Source of the DNA: Citrobacter sp. On2M
GTDB taxonomy: Bacteria > Pseudomonadota > Gammaproteobacteria > Enterobacterales > Enterobacteriaceae
DNA: 64,000 nt
Direction of reading: 5' to 3'
Assembly (NCBI RefSeq): GCF_018035235.1
Contig: NZ_WPCV01000004.1
Span: forward strand, 930,001 to 994,000
The position numbers and the translations under genes are program-made. This document shows, piece after piece, positions 49,041 to 59,488 of this stretch (positions within the stretch are counted from its first letter, which is position 1; each line of letters starts with the position of its first letter). Under the pieces are notes generated by a model. That model searched no databases. It worked only from the letters and a program-made list of their open reading frames with translations, and was not told where the DNA came from.

Positions 49041-50228
49041 CTAGCAGACTGCCGTCTGGCCCCAGGGTTTGGCGCGCATGCCTTTTATCATCAGCGCCCA
49101 GGCAAGTACGATTGCCACCATCAACGCCACAAACAGCGACCATGGCGGCAATTTGGTTAGAATGACGCCGCTAACTAATGGGTTTACCGCTGCCCCCAGC
49201 CAGCCTAACGACTGGGCGGAAAAATAACTGGCTTTCATGCCAGCAGGTGCGATGTTGTCGATGAGCATGTATTCACCTGGCGCGTAGATGACCTCACCAA
49301 TAGTGAAAAAGGCAGCAGAAAGTCCCCATACCAGCAGACTGTTATCGGAGAAGGTGAAGCCCACCAGGCCGACCACAAAGAACAGTGTGCCCACTGTCAT
49401 TAGCGGGCGGATATTGGTGGCGGTGAGCCTGCGCCCGAGGGCGTATTGCAGTGATACCACAATGGCGGCGTTGACGGGCAGGACGACTGCCACCACTTTC
49501 TCGGCAAAATCGCCGTCTGCAACCACCATAACGTATTGCGAAATACAGGACGCAAAGGCGCCGCCAACGAATGACGCCAAAAAGGCTGACAGCGTAAACC
49601 AGAATAATGCTCTGTCACGCAGCAGTACTGAAGGGGACCAAACCGCGGTGTTTACACCGTCTGCGGCTGCCGGTGAACGTTTTACCCACGTCTGGATAAA
49701 CACCAGAGGTAGCGCAGAACATGCAGCAGCCAGCCAGAATGGCAGGTTAATGCTTTGCATGACCAGCAGCGTGCCCAGCGGTGGACCAACGGTCCAGCCG
49801 ATGTTCAGCACGGTATAGTTAAGTGAGAAAATTTTCGTTTTATTGGTTGCAGACAAGTTATCGGCAAACCAGGCTTTCAGCACCGTGGCGAAGACGGAGT
49901 AGGCGCAGTTGATCAGGGCAAAGAGCAAAACCACTATCACGACGTTATGCACCAGCGGAATAGCGATAAAGCCGGAGGCAAAGCCGCAGATAGCCAGCAG
50001 CATATAGCGTTTTTTATCGAACTTGTCGGCCAGAATACCAAAGCCAAGGCTGAACACCACGCCAATGGTCAGCGCGACCGTCATCGCATAACCGATTAGA
50101 TCGACACTCAGGTTGTACTGCCGGCTGAGATAGATCGTCATAAAAGGCAGCGTGGCGCCACGACCAATGGTTAATAACAAAGATGACGCGAGTAAAGCGA
50201 GAGTGGACCTTCTCAGAGAGATATTCAT
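49041..50228 (-). CDS. ydeE: MFS transporter YdeE
   Basis: A 395-residue major facilitator with 12 helices and motif A FGILADKFDKKRYM. E. coli YdeE exports dipeptides when overproduced and is linked to arabinose-stress tolerance. The start was set at MNISLRRST, five codons into the longest frame, to match the family. It is divergent from eamA over about 200 bases. Confidence 0.93.
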   Translation of the reverse strand: MNISLRRSTLALLASSLLLTIGRGATLPFMTIYLSRQYNLSVDLIGYAMTVALTIGVVFSLGFGILADKFDKKRYMLLAICGFASGFIAIPLVHNVVIVVLLFALINCAYSVFATVLKAWFADNLSATNKTKIFSLNYTVLNIGWTVGPPLGTLLVMQSINLPFWLAAACSALPLVFIQTWVKRSPAAADGVNTAVWSPSVLLRDRALFWFTLSAFLASFVGGAFASCISQYVMVVADGDFAEKVVAVVLPVNAAIVVSLQYALGRRLTATNIRPLMTVGTLFFVVGLVGFTFSDNSLLVWGLSAAFFTIGEVIYAPGEYMLIDNIAPAGMKASYFSAQSLGWLGAAVNPLVSGVILTKLPPWSLFVALMVAIVLAWALMIKGMRAKPWGQTAVC

Positions 50229-50426
50229 TTTCCTGCCCGACAATGCATGTTGTTATGTTTTTTTTAGATATCAGAAACAAATAGCATGCTAAAAGTGTGA
50301 TGTACACCCAATAAGTTGTCCGAAAATGCCCTGTATGGCCTACCTGAATTAATGATCTGTTACGGTACAACGATTTCCGTTACTTTAACTTGTTTACAAA
50401 AATTTAATATTTGCAGGGGCGGTGGT

Positions 50427-51326
50427 ATGTCGCGTAAAGACGGGTTATTGGCGTTACTGGTCGTCGTAGTTTGGGGGCTGAACTTTGTTGTCATTAAGGT
50501 GGGTTTGCACAATATGCCGCCATTGATGTTGGCAGGGTTACGTTTTTTGCTGGTGGCGTTCCCGGCTATATTCTTTGTTGCCCGCCCGAAAATTCCGCTT
50601 TCGCTTTTACTCGGCTATGGCCTGACCATTAGTTTTGGGCAGTTCGCGTTTCTCTTCAGCGCCATCAAATTCGGTATGCCCGCCGGGTTAGCTTCTCTGG
50701 TATTACAGGCCCAGGCGTTTTTCACCATCATTCTGGGGGCATTCGCCTTTGGCGAACGTCTGCAGGGCAAACAGTTAGTAGGAATTGCGCTGGCCGTTTT
50801 TGGCGTACTGGTGCTGATTGAGGCCAGCCTGAACGGACAGCATGTCGGTATGCTCGGTTTTATGTTGACGCTGGCGGCAGCGCTAAGCTGGGCTTGCGGC
50901 AATATCTTTAACAAAAAAATCATGCAGCATACGTCGCGCCCGGCCGTGATGTCGTTAGTGGTATGGAGTGCATTAATCCCGATAGTTCCATTTTTCCTGG
51001 CCTCATTACTTCTTGATGGCCCAACGCAAATAGCCCAAAGTCTGGTGGCGATAGATTTGACGACCATCCTGTCGCTGGTTTATCTGGCGTTTGTGGCGAC
51101 CATTGTGGGTTATGGCATCTGGGGATCATTACTCGGACGTTATGAGACCTGGCGTGTCGCACCGCTGTCGCTGTTGGTACCCGTTGTTGGTCTGGCGAGT
51201 GCGGCCGTACTGCTGGACGAGACGCTAAGCGGATTACAGCTGCTTGGTGCATTACTGATAATGGCTGGACTGTATATCAATGTGTTTGGCTTTCGTTGGC
51301 GAAATATTGCCCAGGCGAGAGGGTAA
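50427..51326 (+). CDS. eamA: Cysteine/O-acetylserine exporter EamA
   Basis: A 299-residue DMT-superfamily transporter with two EamA repeats of about five helices each. E. coli EamA (YdeD) exports O-acetylserine and cysteine metabolites. The ATG at 50427 (MSRKDGLLALL) follows GCAGGGGCGG and yields exactly the E. coli length; the longer frame from 50316 runs through the promoter region. It ends facing marB. Confidence 0.94.
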   Translation: MSRKDGLLALLVVVVWGLNFVVIKVGLHNMPPLMLAGLRFLLVAFPAIFFVARPKIPLSLLLGYGLTISFGQFAFLFSAIKFGMPAGLASLVLQAQAFFTIILGAFAFGERLQGKQLVGIALAVFGVLVLIEASLNGQHVGMLGFMLTLAAALSWACGNIFNKKIMQHTSRPAVMSLVVWSALIPIVPFFLASLLLDGPTQIAQSLVAIDLTTILSLVYLAFVATIVGYGIWGSLLGRYETWRVAPLSLLVPVVGLASAAVLLDETLSGLQLLGALLIMAGLYINVFGFRWRNIAQARG

Positions 51327-51349
51327 AAAAAGCCCCGCAGTGACGGGGC
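51325..51349 (-). terminator. Terminator of marRAB
   Basis: A 6-bp stem GCCCCG/CGGGGC with a six-base loop, followed on the minus strand by seven T residues. It lies 8 bases after the marB stop. Confidence 0.92.
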
Positions 51350-51356
51350 AATAAAA

Positions 51357-51578
51357 TTAAAGGTTGCGCAGATTGTAATAAGGCACGCCTAATTCATCGG
51401 ACTTGTCGCTACCTGCGCCCATATGATTAAAATCAAACGGGGACTGATCGTGTGCTGAGGGCATAATCATCGCGTCGCGATTGTTTTGTGCGGCAGCAGG
51501 TTGCGCGGTTTGTTCCGCCATGCTCTGGCCCGAAAAAGCAAACATCAGGGCCAGCATCGCATATGACAGAAGTTTCAT
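51357..51578 (-). CDS. marB: MarB, periplasmic modulator of mar expression
   Basis: A 73-residue exported protein: signal peptide ending near SGQSMA, then a short acidic mature part (HDQSPFDFNHMGAGSDKSDELG). MarB lowers marA levels in E. coli by an unknown mechanism. Third gene of marRAB, 30 bases after marA, with the terminator following. Confidence 0.94.
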   Translation of the reverse strand: MKLLSYAMLALMFAFSGQSMAEQTAQPAAAQNNRDAMIMPSAHDQSPFDFNHMGAGSDKSDELGVPYYNLRNL

Positions 51579-51608
51579 GATTTCCTCGGTTACGTCGTTA
51601 ACTGGCGA

Positions 51609-51992
51609 TTAGCAATTACATTGATTGAGTGGCAGCAAATAACGTGATTCGCCGTGCATATTCGTCATACGGTATTTATGCGGCGGAACATCAAAATAGT
51701 TTTTGAATGTTCGGGTCAGCGTCTGCTGTGATTCAAAGCCATAACGCTCCGCCAGATAAAGGATCGGTTCGTTACTCTCTTTTAATTTTTGCGCTATTTC
51801 AGTCATTTTACGGCTGCGGATGTATTGACCAAGTGAATGACCGGTTTCTTTTTTAAACATCCGTTGCAGGTGCCATTTGGAGTAACCTGAACGCTCTGAC
51901 ACTTTTTCCAGCGAGAGCGGCGATTCAAGGTTATTTTCGATCCAGTCCAAAATGCTATGAATAGTGATTGTGTCAGTATTGCGTCTGGACAT
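51609..51992 (-). CDS. marA: AraC-family activator MarA
   Basis: A 127-residue stand-alone DNA-binding protein with two helix-turn-helix motifs ([20 protein letters not shown] and the [20 protein letters not shown] region). It activates efflux, porin-lowering and redox genes through marboxes, including one before marRAB itself. Start at 51992 (MSRRNTDT) or two codons earlier; both occur in annotations. Gap to marR is 12-18 bases. Confidence 0.97.
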   Translation of the reverse strand: MSRRNTDTITIHSILDWIENNLESPLSLEKVSERSGYSKWHLQRMFKKETGHSLGQYIRSRKMTEIAQKLKESNEPILYLAERYGFESQQTLTRTFKNYFDVPPHKYRMTNMHGESRYLLPLNQCNC

Positions 51993-52010
51993 CGTCATAC
52001 CTCTTTCTGT

Positions 52011-52445
52011 TTACGGCAGGACTTTCTTAAGCAAATGCTCAAGCGTGGTGACTTCATCCGCCGTTAAGTTTTTTGTTAGTTCCTGGTGCAGGTCTTGCCC
52101 TACTAATTGATGACACTGCTCGCAAATTGCTGCGCCATGCTCGGTGAGTTTCACCAGCACGCCTCGCTTGTCATGTGGATTCGGAAGCCTTTCAATCCAG
52201 CCTTTACAGGCCAGTCTGTCCAGCATCCGCGTCAGGGCGCCGAGATCGACAGACAGCACTTTTTTCAATTCGACAGGGGTGATGCACACCGCGCAACGGA
52301 TGGAGCAGAGCACCTTGAACTGCGATGCCGTGATATCCAGCGGTGACAGATAGTCGTTTAGTAAACGATCTTTTTTCTGATTAACCATATAGATCAAACG
52401 ACCCAGTGGGATGATTTCGTTAAACAGATCACTGGTGCTTTTCAC
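52011..52445 (-). CDS. marR: Repressor MarR
   Basis: A 144-residue winged-helix repressor of marRAB released by salicylate, phenolics and copper-driven disulfides. Recognition region DLGALTRMLDRLACKGWIERLPNPHDKRG. Cys residues are present, including Cys80-type position in the DNA-binding lobe (RLACKGW). Starts with GTG as in E. coli. Two MarR-type operators lie in the following control region. Confidence 0.97.
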   Translation of the reverse strand: MKSTSDLFNEIIPLGRLIYMVNQKKDRLLNDYLSPLDITASQFKVLCSIRCAVCITPVELKKVLSVDLGALTRMLDRLACKGWIERLPNPHDKRGVLVKLTEHGAAICEQCHQLVGQDLHQELTKNLTADEVTTLEHLLKKVLP

Positions 52446-52450
52446 AATGG

Positions 52451-52462
52451 TTGCCCTGGCAA
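52451..52462. promoter_or_regulatory. marO site II
   Basis: TTGCCCTGGCAA, the MarR core dyad (TTGCC-WN-GGCAA type), next to the marR start codon. Confidence 0.88.
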
Positions 52463-52479
52463 GTAGTTAGTCACGGCTG

Positions 52480-52508
52480 ATATTATTGCTTAGGCAAATA
52501 TAAGTCAA
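52480..52508 (-). promoter_or_regulatory. marRAB promoter
   Basis: Minus strand: -35 TTGACT (52503-52508), 17-base spacer, -10 TAATAT (52480-52485). MarR site I lies inside the spacer, so binding blocks RNA polymerase. Confidence 0.88.
52486..52497. promoter_or_regulatory. marO site I
   Basis: Minus strand TTGCCTAAGCAA is a near-perfect MarR dyad between the -35 and -10 elements. Confidence 0.8.
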
Positions 52509-52512
52509 ATGA

Positions 52513-52644
52513 ATGGGTCAGCAAATGCCACGTTTTGCTAAAACATCAGGAGCACGCCAGGCAGAGCGTGTTTTTAACATTCTGAACCGTTGGGTTTATG
52601 CGAAAAAAGAGCTAATGAATCCTTACATCGACAACATGGCTTAA
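52513..52644 (+). CDS. Candidate small protein frame across the mar control region
   Basis: A 43-codon frame begins MGQQMPRFAKTSGARQ and ends KKELMNPYIDNMA before TAA at 52642; a second ATG lies at 52525. It crosses the marbox on the marC side and ends 58 bases before marC. The sequence is not low-complexity: a basic, amphipathic stretch (ARQAERVFNILNRWVYAKKELM). The ribosome site is weak (GGG at -8 for the second ATG). I do not recognise the product. It could be a leader peptide for marC or chance. Confidence 0.4.
   Translation: MGQQMPRFAKTSGARQAERVFNILNRWVYAKKELMNPYIDNMA
52525..52543 (-). promoter_or_regulatory. marbox for MarA/Rob/SoxS
   Basis: The minus strand TTTAGCAAAACGTGGCAT is nearly the E. 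coli mar marbox, just upstream of the marRAB -35. Confidence 0.88.
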
Positions 52645-52702
52645 CCCTTGAGTTTGCCCTTATACTTGCCGTTGACGAAAAACGCACAGGAAAGATGACA
52701 TT

Positions 52703-53368
52703 ATGATGGACTTGTTTAAAGCAATAGGACTGGGGCTGGTAGTCCTGTTACCGTTGGCAAACCCGTTAACCACCGTGGCGCTGTTTCTCGGCCTTGCAGG
52801 CAACATGAATAGCGCCGAGCGTAACCGTCAGTCACTCATGGCATCTGTCTATGTTTTTGCCATTATGATGGTGGCCTACTACGCCGGGCAGGTGGTAATG
52901 AATACGTTCGGGATTTCTATTCCCGGATTACGTATTGCAGGTGGATTAATCGTTGCGTTTATCGGCTTTCGCATGTTGTTCCCACAGCAGAAGGCGCATG
53001 ATTCTCCGGAAGCGAGAAGCAAGTCAGAAGAGCTGGAGGACGAACCAACGGCCAATATTGCTTTCGTCCCGCTGGCCATGCCAAGCACTGCAGGCCCGGG
53101 TACGATTGCGATGATCATCAGTTCGGCCTCCACCGTGCGTCATGGCTCCGAATTTCCAGAGTGGGTGATCATGGTTGCGCCACCGATTATCTTTGCGGTG
53201 GTTGGGGTTATTCTGTGGGGCTGTTTACGCAGTTCCGGGGGGATCATGCGCCTGGTCGGCAAAGGGGGGATCGAAGCGATTTCCCGTCTGATGGGCTTCC
53301 TGCTGGTGTGTATGGGCGTGCAGTTTATTATAAACGGCGTGCTGGAAATTATTAAGACTTACGCGTAA
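52703..53368 (+). CDS. marC: Inner-membrane protein MarC
   Basis: A 221-residue UPF0056/MarC-family protein with about six helices, divergent from marRAB. Despite its name it is not needed for multiple antibiotic resistance; its function is unknown. Start ATG follows AGGAAAGATG, and length and opening ([22 protein letters not shown]) match E. coli. A strong terminator follows. Confidence 0.95.
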   Translation: MMDLFKAIGLGLVVLLPLANPLTTVALFLGLAGNMNSAERNRQSLMASVYVFAIMMVAYYAGQVVMNTFGISIPGLRIAGGLIVAFIGFRMLFPQQKAHDSPEARSKSEELEDEPTANIAFVPLAMPSTAGPGTIAMIISSASTVRHGSEFPEWVIMVAPPIIFAVVGVILWGCLRSSGGIMRLVGKGGIEAISRLMGFLLVCMGVQFIINGVLEIIKTYA

Positions 53369-53374
53369 AGCAAG

Positions 53375-53404
53375 GTGCCCGGTATGGTCTACCGGGCACT
53401 TTTT
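53375..53404 (+). terminator. Terminator between marC and sotB
   Basis: A perfect 10-5-10 stem-loop GTGCCCGGTA/TACCGGGCAC followed by five T residues, between convergent genes. Confidence 0.93.
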
Positions 53405-53405
53405 A

Positions 53406-54599
53406 TCAATGCTGGGGCTGTTCTTCCAGCGATACCGGCCATTTACGAAAGATAATCACTGACCATATCAACGCTACAACGGCAGGCACTGCGCCTACGT
53501 AACCAATCGTAGACATTGACCAGTGCAGACTCACCTGATTGCCCACCAGGGCGCCAGCGCCAATACCGATATTGAAGATTCCGGAGAACAATGCCATAGC
53601 GACGTCGGTGGCATCCGGGGCCAGCGCCAGCACTTTTACCTGCATGCCCAGACCTATCAACATAATGGCGATGCCCCAGAAAATACTCAGGACAGCCAGA
53701 TGCATTTCGCTGCCAGCGGCGGGCAGTAATAGCACCAGACATATCGTCAGCAGGGCAATGGCGCTGCTAATCAGTACGGAGGCATGTTGATTACCCAACT
53801 TGCCGAATATGACGCTCCCGACAATACCCGCACCACCCAGAACCAGCAACAGTACGGTAGCAAAGTTTGCGCTCAGCCCGGCGACAGTCTGCACAAACGG
53901 TTCGATATAGCTATAGGCCGTGTAATGCGCGGTGACCACAATCACCGTTAGTACATACAGACTCATCAACGCCGGACGGCGGAATAACACCGGCAGACTT
54001 TTTAATGAACCGGAATGCTCACTGGGTAATGTTGGCAGGAGCTTAATCAGGCAAAGCAGAGTAATTAGCGCCCCCATACCAATGGCGAAGAAGGTAGTGC
54101 GCCAGCCAAAATACTGGCCGACGATGCGTCCGATAGGCAGCCCCAGCACCATCGCCAGCGCGGTGCCGGTCGCAATCAGACTGAGTGCCTGCGCGCGTTT
54201 CCCGGCCGGAGCAAGGCGGATCGCCAGCGATGCGGTAATCGACCAGAAAATGGCGTGTGCGAAAGCTATACCAATACGACTAATCAACAACACGGTAAAA
54301 TTCCATGCCAGGAAAGAGAGTACGTGGCTGGCAATAAACACGACAAACAGGCAGATCAGCAGCTTGCGGCGTTCTACCTGGCTGGTGAGCAGCATGAAGG
54401 GTAGCGACATCAAGGCCACAACCCAGGCGTAGATCGTCAGCATGATCCCGACCTGAGCGGTCTGCATATTAAAGCTTTGTGCGATGTCGGAAAGCAAACC
54501 GACAGGGACAAACTCGGTGGTATTAAAAATAAAACCGGCAATAGCAAGCGTAACTACCCGTAGCCACGCGACCTTGCGGGAAACAGTGTCTGTTGTCAT
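53406..54599 (-). CDS. sotB: Sugar efflux transporter SotB
   Basis: A 397-residue MFS exporter (12 helices) orthologous to E. coli SotB (YdeA), which exports arabinose and IPTG and limits inducer build-up. N-terminal TM1 carries the conserved [16 protein letters not shown]. In K-12 the next gene is yneJ; here the sugar-acid cluster follows. Confidence 0.94.
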   Translation of the reverse strand: MTTDTVSRKVAWLRVVTLAIAGFIFNTTEFVPVGLLSDIAQSFNMQTAQVGIMLTIYAWVVALMSLPFMLLTSQVERRKLLICLFVVFIASHVLSFLAWNFTVLLISRIGIAFAHAIFWSITASLAIRLAPAGKRAQALSLIATGTALAMVLGLPIGRIVGQYFGWRTTFFAIGMGALITLLCLIKLLPTLPSEHSGSLKSLPVLFRRPALMSLYVLTVIVVTAHYTAYSYIEPFVQTVAGLSANFATVLLLVLGGAGIVGSVIFGKLGNQHASVLISSAIALLTICLVLLLPAAGSEMHLAVLSIFWGIAIMLIGLGMQVKVLALAPDATDVAMALFSGIFNIGIGAGALVGNQVSLHWSMSTIGYVGAVPAVVALIWSVIIFRKWPVSLEEQPQH

Positions 54600-54745
54600 A
54601 TCTAATAGGTGGATTAGCTGCGAAAAGGTAAGGGCACGATCTTAAAACGTTTGCTGGCGAAAATACAATCATTTTGTGATTCAGATCGCATTTCATTGAC
54701 TGGATGACATAATTTGCTGCCGAACATTCTGCGTATTTTTAACTA

Positions 54746-54762
54746 TTTCATTATTAATGAAA
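54746..54762. repeat. 7-3-7 palindrome near the left edge of the sugar-acid cluster
   Basis: TTTCATT-ATT-AATGAAA is a perfect dyad directly beside the cluster terminator. It may be part of the sotB control region or mark the junction of the inserted block. Confidence 0.4.
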
Positions 54763-54764
54763 TT

Positions 54765-54787
54765 CCGGGCGAGGGTATCTCGCCCGG
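54765..54787 (-). terminator. Terminator of the six-gene sugar-acid operon
   Basis: A perfect 9-5-9 stem-loop CCGGGCGAG/CTCGCCCGG, 9 bases after the SDR stop on the minus strand, with AT-rich sequence behind it. Confidence 0.85.
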
Positions 54788-54795
54788 ATGGGGAT

Positions 54796-55473
54796 TTAGC
54801 GCAACGATGCCCCGCCGCATATGACTAACTCCTGCCCGGTTACCGCAGCGGCATTTTCTGATACCAGCCAGGCGACCAGCGAAGCGACTTCCTGAGGTTT
54901 AATCAGGCGGCCAATGGGTGGCACGTTGGGAGGAGAACTTTCACGGCCAGGCATCTTCAGCATTGGCGTTTGCGTAGCGCCTGGGGCGACCACATTCACT
55001 GTAATCCCTTTTGGTGCAAGTTCTGCGGCCCAGCTTCTGATCATTCCCACCAACGCGGCTTTGGTTGCCGCATACTGTGAACGACCAGCCGCACCACGAG
55101 AGGTTCGACTTCCGATGGCCACCACCCGCCCGCCAGCGACCATCCGGGGAGCAAAGTAATTGACCAGCGTTTCGACGGCCTCAATATGTAAATGCCATAA
55201 TCGCTGGCTGATGTCGGCGTTCAATTCCCCCAGCGGTGCCGCAGCCATAATACCTGCGGCATGAATAATAGCGTCAGGTGTGGCGAGCGTTGGCATTATC
55301 TCCCATAAAGATGAGTTGTCGCTCAGATCCACATTCACGCAGCAAAACGCAGGATCGCTGCGTGCGACGGAGGAGCGGCACAAACCTGTTACTTGCCAGC
55401 CGTCATTGAGCAACTGAGTGACAATGGCCTCGCCGATCCCGGAGCTGGCTCCGGTGACAATCGCGTGACGCAT
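54796..55473 (-). CDS. SDR oxidoreductase of the sugar-acid cluster
   Basis: A 225-residue classical short-chain dehydrogenase: TGASSGIG cofactor loop at residue 8, catalytic Ser in IGSRTS and YAATK pair, and an NAG-region variant HAAGIM. The downstream CGGASLR end is typical of sugar dehydrogenases. Last gene of the minus-strand operon; its start directly abuts the YhcH-family stop. The substrate is not predictable from sequence; context suggests a sugar-acid or its aldehyde. Confidence 0.88.
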   Translation of the reverse strand: MRHAIVTGASSGIGEAIVTQLLNDGWQVTGLCRSSVARSDPAFCCVNVDLSDNSSLWEIMPTLATPDAIIHAAGIMAAAPLGELNADISQRLWHLHIEAVETLVNYFAPRMVAGGRVVAIGSRTSRGAAGRSQYAATKAALVGMIRSWAAELAPKGITVNVVAPGATQTPMLKMPGRESSPPNVPPIGRLIKPQEVASLVAWLVSENAAAVTGQELVICGGASLR

Positions 55474-57113
<1,640 letters not shown>

Positions 57114-57114
57114 T

Positions 57115-58527
57115 TTAGACTCCATTATTTTCGACAGGTTTGGGAGTAGCTTGCTGGGATTTGTTAGGGATCAGACGGTCGAGAATCATAATCACCGCAG
57201 GCGTCAGCAAGGCGATGTACATATTATTGATACCGAACGGGTCACCCAGCAGATACCAAACGGATGTCACCACGCAGGCTCCCAGCAGGGCACAGTTTGC
57301 ACCGCGAGTACTTTTAAAGAACGGCGCATAGAAGGCGATAATGGCGACGACGGTAATGGAGAGTCGGATCGCACGGGTAAAGAAGGAGAGCTTTAATACT
57401 TCCGGTACCAGCAGGACGAAAATCAGCGGCAGGAAGCCAATGAACAAGGAGATCCAGCGAGTCGCTTTAAACTCCTGTTCCTTGGTAGGGTTACGCATTG
57501 GCACATAAAAATCTTTCACCACCAGTGAGGCGATAGCCAGAGCAACGGTACTGACACTAACAAAAATAGAGGCTACAAGTGACGTTGTCACAAGGCCGGC
57601 CAGCCATGGGTCCATATCCTGCAGAAAAATGGGCATTGCATACAGGCTGTTAATTTCTGGGTGAAGAAACTTCGCCGCCACACCGATAATGGCGATAGCA
57701 AAAGCAATTGGTAAACAAAAGAAGAAGGCGATCCATGTTGATCGTTGGGCGGATTTGACATCTTTAGTTGATGAAATCGCCTGGATCACAAACTGTGTAC
57801 AGAAAATAGAACCAATGGTACCGATGAGCCATGCGACGATAGTACCCGCGCCGATGTTGCCATCCCAGGTCCAGTAAAAGTCTGGCATTTGTTCAATCAT
57901 CGGTGAGAAACCGCCGGTTCTTGAGAGAGCAAACCCCATAATGATCAACAGACCAATGTACTTTAGGGCACTGTGCAGCATCGTTACCCAGGCAACGCCT
58001 TTCATGCCGCCAAAGGCAAAATAGAAGGTGCTCACAATGGCGGTTATAAAGGCGGCAACAGGTAAATTGACCTGCAGTACTGTCGAAATCGCCGCGGCGC
58101 CGCTGACGTAGTTTCCGACGTTTACCAGCAGCAGGGCGTAAATCATGATGATAGAGATAATGTTTTTTGTGCTGTTGCCATATTTCTCGGCAATGGCACC
58201 CGATATAGTGATTTTCCCTGTATTGTAGATACGTTTAACCAGTATCAGACCGAACAGAGGAAAACCTATAGCGGCACCGAGAACAGACCAGGATGCGGCT
58301 ATTCCGCCTTCAAATGCTGCCTGAGCGGTACCAATGGTCGATTTGGCGCCGATATATTCGGACATAAGGAGAATACCGACGATGAAGGCAGGCATGGCAC
58401 GCGAGCCTTCCATAAAATCGCCAGCATTTTTACTGCGTAGGCGGAAAGTGAGCCAGGTTGTAAAAATAATATAGGCAATCACGATCCCTACAATGATCAG
58501 AGTGTCTGAAGAGGTAAATGAGTTCAT
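57115..58527 (-). CDS. Sodium:solute symporter (SSS family)
   Basis: A 470-residue SSS-family transporter with about 13 helices, an N-terminal periplasmic-facing helix and the family core (LLMSEYIGAKSTIGTAQAAF, sodium-site region around residues 55-70). Relatives carry sialic acid, sugars, proline or pantothenate. Probable importer of the cluster substrate. It lies 76 bases after the aldolase gene, in which gap a small GC-rich hairpin is visible. Confidence 0.92.
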   Translation of the reverse strand: MNSFTSSDTLIIVGIVIAYIIFTTWLTFRLRSKNAGDFMEGSRAMPAFIVGILLMSEYIGAKSTIGTAQAAFEGGIAASWSVLGAAIGFPLFGLILVKRIYNTGKITISGAIAEKYGNSTKNIISIIMIYALLLVNVGNYVSGAAAISTVLQVNLPVAAFITAIVSTFYFAFGGMKGVAWVTMLHSALKYIGLLIIMGFALSRTGGFSPMIEQMPDFYWTWDGNIGAGTIVAWLIGTIGSIFCTQFVIQAISSTKDVKSAQRSTWIAFFFCLPIAFAIAIIGVAAKFLHPEINSLYAMPIFLQDMDPWLAGLVTTSLVASIFVSVSTVALAIASLVVKDFYVPMRNPTKEQEFKATRWISLFIGFLPLIFVLLVPEVLKLSFFTRAIRLSITVVAIIAFYAPFFKSTRGANCALLGACVVTSVWYLLGDPFGINNMYIALLTPAVIMILDRLIPNKSQQATPKPVENNGV

Positions 58528-58603
58528 CTTAGCCGCCCTCCAGGGCGTACGAATCCAGGGGGCGCCAGGCTCCCGGGTATTCTTGTGACGATTGAGAAAT
58601 CCT

Positions 58604-59488
58604 TTAGTGGGCGAGATGCGACACTATCTGGCGGATAGTATTTTCCTGTTGCTCACTAAACGTGACGGCGTAACGACTTGCGCCTACCTCATGTCCCATG
58701 ATTTGCAATGCTTTTTTGACTGCGGCGGGCGAGAACGCAACGTTATAGAGCTCGGTTCGCAAACCCGTGACGCTTTCCTGCGCTTCACGCGATCCGACAA
58801 CATCACCGGCCTTGAATCGCGTCCAGATAGCGTTAATTTCTTTTGGCGCTACGTTCGCCAAACCGGAAATACAGGCTGAACAACCGTCAACGAATCCTTG
58901 ATGAATCAGCGAGTCCGGCCCATTTAGCACATCAAAACCTTCGATATCTTTGACGGCGTTGAGGAAACCTTCGAGGCTTTCATAGCTCCCGGCGCTGTCT
59001 TTGATACCAATGATGTTGGGATGCGCCGCCAGAACGCTTGCGGTTTCTGGTTCAATGGTGTTACCCGTACGTGCCTGAATGTTATAGAGAAATACCGGCA
59101 CCGATAGCGCGTCGGCAATCGCGGTATAATGAGCAATCAGTTCCTGCTGTTTGAGCGGAACAAAATACGGCGTAATCACCGATACGGCATCGACGCCCAT
59201 TTTTTCAATTTGCTTGCCCAGACGAATGGTTTCACGGGTTGAGATTTCACCGATATGCGCCACCACATTTGCCCGTCCAGCGACTTCCTCAACGCAGGTG
59301 CGGGTCACTGCTATTTTTTCTTCCTCGTTAAGCACAAAAAACTCACCGTTCGTACCGCCGCAGAAAATGCCGTTGCCGGCGTTTAGCTGGCGATTAACCT
59401 GATTTTTGAGCTCGTGGAGGTTTAGCGCCCCTTCGTTGTCAAAGGGGGTGACGATTGCCGTCAGTACACCACAAATTTTCTTACTCAT
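58604..59488 (-). CDS. DHDPS/N-acetylneuraminate lyase family aldolase
   Basis: A 294-residue TIM-barrel Schiff-base aldolase. Schiff-base Lys is in IIGIKDSAG (about residue 160), the activating Tyr in FLYNIQART, and the substrate loop is GGTNGEFF, which replaces GTTGE. Class members make or split 2-keto-3-deoxy sugar acids (KDG, NANA) or dihydrodipicolinate; biosynthetic DapA is not expected in such an operon. Overlaps the dehydrogenase gene by 8 bases. Probable step: retro-aldol to pyruvate plus an aldehyde. Confidence 0.92.
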   Translation of the reverse strand: MSKKICGVLTAIVTPFDNEGALNLHELKNQVNRQLNAGNGIFCGGTNGEFFVLNEEEKIAVTRTCVEEVAGRANVVAHIGEISTRETIRLGKQIEKMGVDAVSVITPYFVPLKQQELIAHYTAIADALSVPVFLYNIQARTGNTIEPETASVLAAHPNIIGIKDSAGSYESLEGFLNAVKDIEGFDVLNGPDSLIHQGFVDGCSACISGLANVAPKEINAIWTRFKAGDVVGSREAQESVTGLRTELYNVAFSPAAVKKALQIMGHEVGASRYAVTFSEQQENTIRQIVSHLAH

